From Sphingobacteriales bacterium (GTDB taxonomy: Bacteria > Bacteroidota > Bacteroidia > Chitinophagales > Chitinophagaceae), in NCBI GenBank assembly GCA_024640385.1, contig JAHEFC010000080.1, positions 1 through 12,359 of the forward strand: 12,359 nucleotides of DNA. The letters run 5' to 3'. The notes below the pieces were generated by a model. The model ran no database searches. It saw only the letters and a list, made by a program, of their open reading frames with translations, and was not told the origin of the DNA. The translations under genes and the position numbers were made by a program. Below, in pieces: positions 6,603 to 12,359 of the stretch (position 1 is its first letter; each line of letters opens with the position of its first letter).

Positions 6603-7895
6603 ATGGCAGGGAAAACACTGATCGTGATAGGGGGTGGGGCTGCCGGATTTTTCTGTGCAGTGAATGCAGCGCGTATGTCTCCGGGATTAAAAGTGAAGAT
6701 ATTGGAAAAGTCGTCCAAACTGCTTGCCAAAGTTCGTGTCAGTGGTGGTGGAAGATGCAATGTTACACATGCCTGTTTCGATATAACGGAAATGGCTAAG
6801 CGATATCCAAGGGGAAAGAATTTTGTGAAGAGATCGTTTCACCGTTTTTTCACTACAGATACCATCAATTGGTTTGAAGAGCGGGGAGTCAAGATCAAGG
6901 CTGAAAAGGACGGACGAATGTTCCCGGTTACTGACAACAGTGAATCCATCATCAATTGCCTGTTGAGAGAAGCGGATAAATATGGAGTGGAGGTAGTGCT
7001 TGGAGCAACAGTTACAGGCGTTAGACAGCAGGTTGCAGGTGGCAGGTTGCAGGTTCCAGAAAATGGATTGCAGTTTGCGTCCGGGTTTATCGTGGAAACG
7101 GATAAAGGTGATATGCAGGCCGATTATGTTTGTATTGCATCGGGAGGATTTCCCAAAAAAGAGCAGTACGATTGGCTTCGGAATTTGCCACATACGATTG
7201 TTCCTCCAACGCCCTCGTTGTTCACGTTCAATGCCCTATCACATCCTATCACAAAACTAATGGGCGTGGCTGTTGAAGAAGCGGAAGTAAAGATCTCATC
7301 TTTAAAACAGAAAGAGAAAGGACCTTTGTTGATCACCCATTGGGGATTGAGCGGGCCTGCTGTAATACGTTTATCAGCGTGGCTGGCACGTGAACTTGAA
7401 GCGCTGCATTATAAAGCTGAAGTACTGATCAACTGGCTTCCGGAGTTCAATGAAAACAGCTTCAGGGATTACATCATTGGTTTCCGGGATCGTAACGGAT
7501 CGATAAATCTCAGGAGCCGATCGCCATTTGGACTGCCACAAAGATTATGGGAATTCCTGTTGGGAGAGTCCGGGGTTGGCGACCAGAAATGGGCGGAGCT
7601 ATCATCAGTGCAACAAAATAAAATGATAAAGAACCTGGTGGCCTATTCCATACAGATATCAGGTAAAACCACATTCAAAGAAGAATTTGTAACTGCAGGT
7701 GGTATCACGCTTTCCGAAGTGGATCCTGATACTATGCAAAGCAGGTTGTTGCCCGGCTTATATTTCGCAGGTGAAATACTTGATGTGGATGGCATCACGG
7801 GCGGATACAATTTCCAGCATGCCTGGACGAGCGGATTCAATGCTGCAGTATCGATTGCAGGTGTGAGCGGAGAAAGAATATCATGGACCACCTGA
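6603..7895 (+). CDS. BaiN/HI0933-family NAD(P)/FAD-dependent oxidoreductase
   Basis: This 430-aa flavoprotein has an N-terminal Rossmann FAD-binding motif (VIGGGAAGFFCA, residues 8-19), the family-specific KVRVSGGGRCNVTH (43-56) and GRMFPVTDNSES (104-115). It also has THWGLSGPAVIRLSAW (245-260) and the C-terminal FAD-contact block GLYFAGEILDVDGITGGYN (385-403). Members of this family (HI0933, YtfP, BaiN) are soluble flavoproteins whose physiological substrates are mostly unknown. Residues 141-160 hold an unusually long loop, and its RQQVAGGRLQV part is encoded by a GCAGGTT tandem array. Its ATG is one base after the stop of the peptidase gene, so the two are co-transcribed. No clear terminator follows. 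Confidence 0.92.
   Translation: MAGKTLIVIGGGAAGFFCAVNAARMSPGLKVKILEKSSKLLAKVRVSGGGRCNVTHACFDITEMAKRYPRGKNFVKRSFHRFFTTDTINWFEERGVKIKAEKDGRMFPVTDNSESIINCLLREADKYGVEVVLGATVTGVRQQVAGGRLQVPENGLQFASGFIVETDKGDMQADYVCIASGGFPKKEQYDWLRNLPHTIVPPTPSLFTFNALSHPITKLMGVAVEEAEVKISSLKQKEKGPLLITHWGLSGPAVIRLSAWLARELEALHYKAEVLINWLPEFNENSFRDYIIGFRDRNGSINLRSRSPFGLPQRLWEFLLGESGVGDQKWAELSSVQQNKMIKNLVAYSIQISGKTTFKEEFVTAGGITLSEVDPDTMQSRLLPGLYFAGEILDVDGITGGYNFQHAWTSGFNAAVSIAGVSGERISWTT
7028..7055 (+). repeat. four tandem GCAGGTT heptamers inside the flavoprotein gene
   Basis: The units are GCAGGTT (7028), GCAGGTG (7035), GCAGGTT (7042) and GCAGGTT (7049), differing at one base in 28. The array encodes part of residues 142-151 and keeps the reading frame. 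The 7-nt period is out of step with codons, which points to a DNA-level repeat rather than a protein repeat. Confidence 0.9.
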
Positions 7896-8214
7896 AAAGC
7901 TGTTTTTTGCAATATTTTGAATTAATTCTACCTTTATTCTTTCTTTTTCGTCAGTTTTTTATACTTGCTTTTATGTAGGACGACCAGTTTTACCAATCCG
8001 TACTTTTTTCTCCTCTCTCAACGTACCGGATCGATCTCAGGGATATCTTTTATCTGACAAATCCACCCTGCTGAAATTTTCAGGTCACAGTTTTTTATTT
8101 CGATCAATTCTTCCGAAGCCCTGTTTCTACCTGTAAGCCTTGAATGAATCCAACTATATGGTGACTATCCGTTCTTATGGATCTATATTTTATCAAAACC
8201 TTTAAATCAGCGTT
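7896..8214. other. 319-bp AT-rich intergenic region without a recognisable gene
   Basis: The gap lies between the flavoprotein and outer-membrane-protein genes. It is rich in T-runs on the plus strand. One frame is open up to TAA 8134-8136 but has no start codon context or recognisable protein. An 11-bp direct repeat CAGTTTTTTAT occurs at 7952 and 8088. CTGAAATTTTCAG at 8071-8083 is a small inverted repeat without a convincing terminator geometry. The promoter for the next gene probably lies near its 3' end, but no clear TAnnTTTG element was found. Confidence 0.5.
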
Positions 8215-8850
8215 ATGAAAAAGCTTTTTTTAATCGTAGTGGTAATATTGTTCGCGACACAAGGTCCTGCCCAGGTTACGGAAAATCAAAGCAAAAGCAA
8301 TGCTCCATCCAGGGGCATGGGCGGAAGGCTTGGTTTTTATGGTGGTATTAATATCGCGAATATCAACGGAGACAGCGAAAGTTATGACGAGTCGTTGACG
8401 GGATTTCAACTCGGGGTGATGTATTGCATTTATTCGTCCGGAGAAAAATTTTCCTGCTGGCTGGAGCCTGGGTACAATGCTATTGGATCCGGGTACAATG
8501 ATACGTATGTGGGAGGAAATCAGTCTTATAACGGTTCGGTGAATTTAGGCTATATCATGGTTCCCGTTATTGCTCGATTTCAGTCGCCGATGGGCCTTTT
8601 TGGGGATATAGGTATCCAACCTCAGTTCCTGGTCAGTGCAAAGGATAAATATGATGGAAATTCCGACGACTACAAGGATTATGTGAACGGGTTCGATTTT
8701 GGAATTCCGGTTGGTGTTGGCTATGAATTCAAAAAAAGAATTGGAGTGAGTGCAAGGTATTACCTGGGCTTGAGCAATATCAATAAAGTAGACAGTGATT
8801 CTAAAGACCATAATAATGTATTGTCATTCAGGCTTCACATCAGACTATGA
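8215..8850 (+). CDS. small outer-membrane beta-barrel protein (PorT-like, OMP_b-brl_2 type)
   Basis: The 211-aa precursor has a clear signal peptide (MKKLFLIVVVILFATQGPAQ). It is followed by a short polar linker and a series of alternating amphipathic strands rich in Gly, Tyr and Phe, such as RLGFYGGINIANI (38-50), LTGFQLGVMYCIYS (61-74) and FDFGIPVGVGYEF (160-172). The last is RIGVSARYYLGLSNI (175-189). The pattern and length fit an eight-stranded outer-membrane barrel of the Bacteroidota PorT/OMP_b-brl_2 group. Two cysteines (71 and 81) lie in neighbouring strands. The function is unknown; such proteins are usually structural or of undefined role. It stands alone and is followed by its own terminator. 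Confidence 0.8.
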   Translation: MKKLFLIVVVILFATQGPAQVTENQSKSNAPSRGMGGRLGFYGGINIANINGDSESYDESLTGFQLGVMYCIYSSGEKFSCWLEPGYNAIGSGYNDTYVGGNQSYNGSVNLGYIMVPVIARFQSPMGLFGDIGIQPQFLVSAKDKYDGNSDDYKDYVNGFDFGIPVGVGYEFKKRIGVSARYYLGLSNINKVDSDSKDHNNVLSFRLHIRL

Positions 8851-8885
8851 ATGGTGTTAATCAGTCGCCTGAGAATATTCAAGGC

Positions 8886-8913
8886 AAAACCGGGTAGCCA
8901 ATCCCGGTTTTTT
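8886..8913 (+). terminator. intrinsic terminator after the outer-membrane barrel gene
   Basis: AAAACCGGG (8886-8894) pairs perfectly with CCCGGTTTT (8903-8911) across an 8-nt loop. The stem runs into six T residues (8908-8913). It lies 35 bp after the barrel-gene stop and separates it from the next gene. Confidence 0.92.
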
Positions 8914-8973
8914 GTGTAAAATATTCGCCAGGTGATGATGGCCATGCTTTATATTTATAAGAAATACATTGTA

Positions 8974-10257
8974 ATGGTTTCAAGGAGGGGATTTTTAGGA
9001 GACCTTACCAGGGCTACAGGCAGCATGGCATTTTTATCTTTTGCCAATCCCGTTTTTGCCAGGCAGGCTGAAAAACAAGTGGCAAGGATCGCTAATTACG
9101 GTAATGGCGGTGCGCCGGATGATGAGGATTTCTGGGGTTGGATCAGGGAGTCGTTCACGGTAAGCCCTAACCTCATCAACCTGAACAATGGCGGTGTTGC
9201 GCCGCAGCCTAAAGTGGTGCAGGATGCGCATATCAGGTATTATCAATATAGTAATGAGGCGCCCTCATATTACATGTGGCAGATCCTTGACCAGGGACGT
9301 GAACCACTTCGCTATAAGCTTGCAGATATCTGTGGATGCAGTCCTGAAGAAGTTGCCATTAACCGGAATGCCACAGAAGGATTGAATACCGTCATTTTTG
9401 GGTTGAACCTTAAAGCCGGAGATGAAGTGGTGTTGACCAAACAGGATTATCCCAATATGATCAATGCCTGGAAGCAGCGGGAAAAAAGAGACGGAGTGAA
9501 ATTGGTGTGGCTGGATCTGGAATTACCGATAAAGAATGATGAAGACATTGTGCGGCAGTTCGCGTCTGCATTCACTGCGAAGACCAAAGTGGTGCATGTC
9601 ACCCACCTGATCAACTGGACGGGACAGATACTTCCCATCAGGAAGATCGCTGATGAAGCACATAAAAGAAATATTGAAGTGATAGGAGATGGGGCCCATA
9701 CCCTCGCGCATTTTGATTTCAAGGTGCCGGAGCTGGGGTGCGATTATTTCGCTTCATCGTTACACAAGTGGATGAGTGCGCCATTCGGAAGCGGGCTGTT
9801 GTATATTAAAAAGGACAAGATCAGCAATGTTTGGGCGCTGCTATCAAATAATGAGCCCGATGGGCCGGATATCAGGAAATTTGAATCGCTTGGAACAAGG
9901 TCATTTGCTTCTGAGATGGCGATTGGAGCAGCTGCAGACTTTCACAATGTGATGGGATCTGAACGTAAAGAAGGGAGATTAAGGTTTTTGAAAGATTACT
10001 GGGTCAAACAGGTAAAAGATATGCCTGGTATATCTTTCAATCAACCAGATACCAAGCACCAGTCCTGTGCTATTGCGAGCATCGCAGTTAAAGGAAAAAA
10101 GCCGGAAGAGGTGTCTGGCGAATTATTCAATAAGTATAAGATTCATACAGTTGCCATCAACTGGGAGAATATTCACGGCGTGAGGGTCACGCCAAACGTC
10201 TATACAAATCGCAAAGACCTTGATAAGCTGGTGGTGGGAATAAAAGCCATGGTTTAG
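8974..10257 (+). CDS. Tat-exported class V aminotransferase-fold PLP enzyme
   Basis: From the ATG at 8974 this is a 427-aa PLP-dependent enzyme of the class V aminotransferase / cysteine desulfurase-like superfamily, closest in style to isopenicillin-N epimerase-like proteins. The N-terminus MVSRRGFLGDLTRATGSMAF is a twin-arginine signal (SRRGFLG, then a moderate hydrophobic stretch and FARQA), indicating export as a folded holoenzyme. PLP contacts are present: Asp239 and His242 in GDGAHTLAHFDF, and the Schiff-base Lys265 in SSLHKWMSAPFGSG. NRNATEGLNTV (130-140) matches the phosphate-binding loop region. The frame opens further upstream at GTG 8932, but that adds 14 residues before the Tat motif and is less likely. 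The substrate is unknown. Its stop overlaps that of the convergent gene. Confidence 0.85.
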   Translation: MVSRRGFLGDLTRATGSMAFLSFANPVFARQAEKQVARIANYGNGGAPDDEDFWGWIRESFTVSPNLINLNNGGVAPQPKVVQDAHIRYYQYSNEAPSYYMWQILDQGREPLRYKLADICGCSPEEVAINRNATEGLNTVIFGLNLKAGDEVVLTKQDYPNMINAWKQREKRDGVKLVWLDLELPIKNDEDIVRQFASAFTAKTKVVHVTHLINWTGQILPIRKIADEAHKRNIEVIGDGAHTLAHFDFKVPELGCDYFASSLHKWMSAPFGSGLLYIKKDKISNVWALLSNNEPDGPDIRKFESLGTRSFASEMAIGAAADFHNVMGSERKEGRLRFLKDYWVKQVKDMPGISFNQPDTKHQSCAIASIAVKGKKPEEVSGELFNKYKIHTVAINWENIHGVRVTPNVYTNRKDLDKLVVGIKAMV

Positions 10258-11453
10258 GCGGGTTGCACTTCTTTATCATGCAAAACCGGTGGATGGTTCT
10301 GAAGCTGCCTTATCGCTTTTCCATTCAGGAATTTTCCAACAAAGGTATTCCTGGCCAGGTAGTGGTACATCAGGAAGCTTATCAGAACAGTACCTGCAAG
10401 AACAACCAGGTATTCTACCACCAGTGGTAATCCGGCATCCGCAAGTAGTCCCGGAAGAAAGGCTGTAATGGGCAGGTGGATCAGGTATACAAAATAGGCC
10501 GATTCCATGATGTAGGAAAGTGCTGGCGAGTATGTTGGAAAGTATCTGACAAAGAATGCGAGGAACCCGAAAATATACAAGGTGCCACTCAATGACATAA
10601 GGACCTGCTTAGCCAGGAGATATGATCCCGGAGTAAAAGTTTTATCCAGATACATACTTACCGAAAATAATACAGTGGCCAGGATGAGTTGGGGAACAGG
10701 CTGCCAGTTCATTTGCTCCAGTCTGTCACATTTATAGATCATCCACCCCAGGCTGTAGAACACCAGGTAATTCAAGATGAGGTTAAAATGTAGGGCGAAG
10801 GAAGTGTTTGTTTCAAGGGAGTAAGTGCCGTTAAAGAAAAGGCAACTAAAGAATACCATGAACAAAACAATAATTCTTAAAACAGGCCTGGCCAGTATCT
10901 GATCATTGATCTGAATGAACAGCCTGGATATCAGATTTGAACCCGGAATGATCATTGCTACGGCCCAGCAAAAAACCGAAAAGATGATGAGGTTATACAG
11001 GAACCACATATGGGCGAGTTTAAAGGGAATGAAATTGCCATTCAAGATGGATTCATAAGCCACTTTAAGAGCTTCAGGATTTCCAGCGATCGCCTGAATG
11101 GAGTAAGTAAAAGTAAATACAACCATTGGCCAGATAACGAGCAAAGACGCCACTAGCGGAAGAAGGATGCGGTTGATCCTGTTTTTCATCATCATCCAGG
11201 GACCTTTTTTGTAAAACAGCATGGCCCCAAAAAAACCGGCAGCCACAAAAAATACAGGCATGCGGAAGATGTGGACCCAGTTCACCAACAACTCAAAAAC
11301 GACATGAGTTTTTTTAGCTTTGATGTCCCATATTCCGGTATAGGGAGCTGGGGAATAACTGATCACAGTGTGGATAACGAGCCCAAGCAGCATCATGATA
11401 GCTCGTAGGGCATCAAGAGAGTATACTCTTCCACGAAGTGAAAGCGTTGACAT
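10254..11453 (-). CDS. membrane acyltransferase, AT3/OpgC-like family
   Basis: This 399-aa integral membrane protein has about ten hydrophobic helices. The first block, RVYSLDALRAIMMLLGLVIH (residues 9-28), carries the conserved Arg/Asp and catalytic-type His28 of acyltransferase family 3. HIFRMPVFFVAAGFFG (61-76) matches the second conserved block, with Arg64. RINRILLPL (92-100), HMWFLYNL (148-155) and SAYFVYLIHLPI (318-329) are further family motifs, as in OpgC/MdoC-like proteins. Such enzymes transfer acyl groups across the membrane to glycans or other envelope molecules; the acceptor here is unknown. It faces the PLP enzyme gene tail-to-tail. Upstream lies a 235-bp spacer that contains the DinB gene terminator. 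Confidence 0.88.
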   Translation of the reverse strand: MSTLSLRGRVYSLDALRAIMMLLGLVIHTVISYSPAPYTGIWDIKAKKTHVVFELLVNWVHIFRMPVFFVAAGFFGAMLFYKKGPWMMMKNRINRILLPLVASLLVIWPMVVFTFTYSIQAIAGNPEALKVAYESILNGNFIPFKLAHMWFLYNLIIFSVFCWAVAMIIPGSNLISRLFIQINDQILARPVLRIIVLFMVFFSCLFFNGTYSLETNTSFALHFNLILNYLVFYSLGWMIYKCDRLEQMNWQPVPQLILATVLFSVSMYLDKTFTPGSYLLAKQVLMSLSGTLYIFGFLAFFVRYFPTYSPALSYIMESAYFVYLIHLPITAFLPGLLADAGLPLVVEYLVVLAGTVLISFLMYHYLARNTFVGKFLNGKAIRQLQNHPPVLHDKEVQPA

Positions 11454-11688
11454 AGATAGATGTGTTTAAGAATATAGACAAGCTAAGAAAAAAAAACGGG
11501 CGACCAAACGACTACTTCAGATTTTATATTAGATGTTTATCGGATATTACAAAAAAAGAGAAAGCACATCGCTTTCTCTTTTCCATAATTTTTAAAGGAG
11601 ATTTCTACGGCATTAAAAAAATATCCGGTCAACCAGTTAATTTGAAGCTGCCACTACAAGGCTTTGTTTCAAAAAAGCATAGTCAGTA
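11454..11688. other. 235-bp spacer between DinB-family and acyltransferase genes
   Basis: This spacer holds the minus-strand terminator (11551-11582) and, between 11454 and about 11550, the probable promoter of the acyltransferase gene. On the minus strand a TTG (complement of 11492-11494) and TATATTC (complement of 11478-11484) are present, but their spacing does not fit the consensus. A 105-codon plus-strand frame beginning at GTG 11462 runs through the terminator and is judged non-coding. Confidence 0.4.
11551..11582 (-). terminator. intrinsic terminator for the DinB-family gene
   Basis: AAAAGAGAAAGC (11554-11565) and GCTTTCTCTTTT (11571-11582) form a perfect 12-bp stem with a 5-nt loop. 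On the minus strand the hairpin runs directly into seven T residues (complement of the A-run 11551-11557), so it best terminates minus-strand transcripts coming from the DinB gene. On the plus strand only four T residues follow. Confidence 0.85.
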
Positions 11689-12147
11689 TCAACTTTCAAT
11701 TTTCGCTGAAACCAGCTGCCTTAACAGGCTGATCTGGCCGAGATGGAAACTCAGGTTTTTAAGCAGGTGTATCAGGTAAAATTCGGTGGTAACAGGTTCT
11801 TCAAATTCGTTTGTAGGGAATTGTTTCTGGAGTTCAGTTTTGGAAACCTGCTCAAGGGTGTCTACCACTACCTGCTTCGTGTTTTCAATTTCCTCCAACA
11901 ACCTTTCCCTGGGAACATTTTTCGCCTTCATTTCTGCTTCCTTATTGCGGATATAGCCGGAATCGCCGATAATGTTGCCAATGAAATGCTGTAGGCTGCC
12001 GGCGATGTAAAGACAATGGTTGCCGGCAGCAATGACATGCGCTTCCGGAGTTCTCCAAAGGAGTTCATCAGATTCAAAGGCAAGGATCTCATTTTTCAGT
12101 TTGTCAATTTCCCGGGAGTAGAGATCAATGAGGACGGTTGTAATCAT
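11689..12147 (-). CDS. DinB-family protein (DUF1572-like four-helix bundle)
   Basis: The 152-aa protein is helical and soluble, with no signal peptide. It begins MITTVLIDLYSREIDKLKNE. It has the DinB-type blocks GNHCLYIAGSLQHFIG (residues 42-57; His44, His54) and IHLLKNLSFHLGQISLLRQL (126-145; His127, His135). These histidines are the candidate metal ligands of the DinB/YfiT fold, and the NHxxxxxGxxxHFIG and HLGQI patterns fit the DUF1572 branch. Members are putative metal-dependent enzymes, some of them thiol transferases; no specific reaction can be assigned here. It is apparently monocistronic, with its own terminator 107 bp downstream. Confidence 0.85.
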   Translation of the reverse strand: MITTVLIDLYSREIDKLKNEILAFESDELLWRTPEAHVIAAGNHCLYIAGSLQHFIGNIIGDSGYIRNKEAEMKAKNVPRERLLEEIENTKQVVVDTLEQVSKTELQKQFPTNEFEEPVTTEFYLIHLLKNLSFHLGQISLLRQLVSAKIES

Positions 12148-12359
12148 AAATTCATTTTCAATTCCAAAATAAATAAAGAAGATTCAGAATACCCTGTTTT
12201 TTTCGTATGATCTTGATATTAATTCTAATTAACCGGACGCTGGGTAATTTTTTCCTGATAAATAGCAAAACAGTGGTCATTTTGTTCAGATTCAGGATTA
12301 AAAAATTAATGCCGCCGGGAGTCCTTTTTTTGCAGAATCGGGTTTTCTTTTTCAGCAAT
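12148..12359. other. AT-rich region at the right edge, no supported gene
   Basis: The region holds the upstream sequence of the DinB-family gene and possibly the start of something to the right. A plus-strand frame opens at ATG 12309 (MPPGVLFLQNRVFFFSN) and runs off the window, but 17 codons are too few to judge. The minus-strand 66-codon frame starting at TTG 12358 is Lys/Ile/Leu-rich low-complexity sequence with no family resemblance. Confidence 0.3.

Noticed and set aside
6687..7193. 168-codon frame antisense to the flavoprotein gene
   Set aside because: It covers the conserved FAD-binding region of the sense gene and has a cysteine/histidine-rich random composition.
7896..8136. Possible decayed gene in the 319-bp gap (open frame ending at TAA 8134-8136)
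   Set aside because: No start codon, no recognisable motif and a T-rich composition; an open frame of this size is expected by chance.
8932..8973. GTG start 8932 for the PLP enzyme
   Set aside because: It would bury the twin-arginine signal behind 14 extra residues and lies only 19 bases past the terminator T-run; ATG 8974 gives a standard Tat N-terminus.
11462..11779. 105-codon plus-strand frame starting at GTG 11462
   Set aside because: It crosses the perfect terminator hairpin at 11554-11582 and overlaps the real DinB-family gene antisense; the protein resembles nothing known.
12158..12358. 66-codon minus-strand frame at the right edge
   Set aside because: It begins with TTG at the window edge, is low-complexity Lys/Ile/Leu and covers the promoter region of the DinB-family gene.

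Overview
The window looks like the chromosome of a Bacteroidota bacterium, most likely from the Chitinophagaceae or a near relative. The ribosomal proteins are of the Bacteroidota type. The gene starts lack Shine-Dalgarno sequences and are preceded by A-rich stretches. Two genes have TAnnTTTG-like promoter elements directly before the ATG, and accessory genes include a PorT-like outer-membrane barrel. The taxonomic call comes from protein and signal style, not from a database search. No mobile element, CRISPR array, tRNA or rRNA was seen.

Positions 1-4240 hold the distal half of the spc ribosomal-protein operon, all on the plus strand: the rplF end, then rplR, rpsE, rpmD, rplO, secY and map, closed by a strong intrinsic terminator at 4204-4238. 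The genes infA, rpmJ, rpsM, rpsK, rpsD, rpoA and rplQ, which usually follow map in this phylum, are absent here. The operon is interrupted twice, between rpsE and rpmD and between rplO and secY, by AT-rich near-palindromes. Both turn out to be arrays of 7-nt units facing each other.

Positions 4264-7895 hold three plus-strand housekeeping or catabolic genes: a beta-phosphoglucomutase-like HAD hydrolase, a secreted M20 metallopeptidase and a BaiN/HI0933-type flavoprotein. The last two are separated by one base. The flavoprotein gene carries a fourfold GCAGGTT heptamer array that appears to encode an extra loop. A 319-bp AT-rich gap follows.

Positions 8215-12147 hold a small outer-membrane beta-barrel protein with a terminator, a class V aminotransferase-like PLP enzyme with a twin-arginine signal, a convergent membrane acyltransferase whose stop codon overlaps that of the PLP gene, and a minus-strand DinB-family protein with its own terminator. 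The last 212 bases hold no gene that can be supported.

No clearly new multi-gene system is evident. The most unusual signals are the shared heptamer architecture of three otherwise unrelated repeats, one of them inside a coding sequence, and the early end of the spc operon after map.
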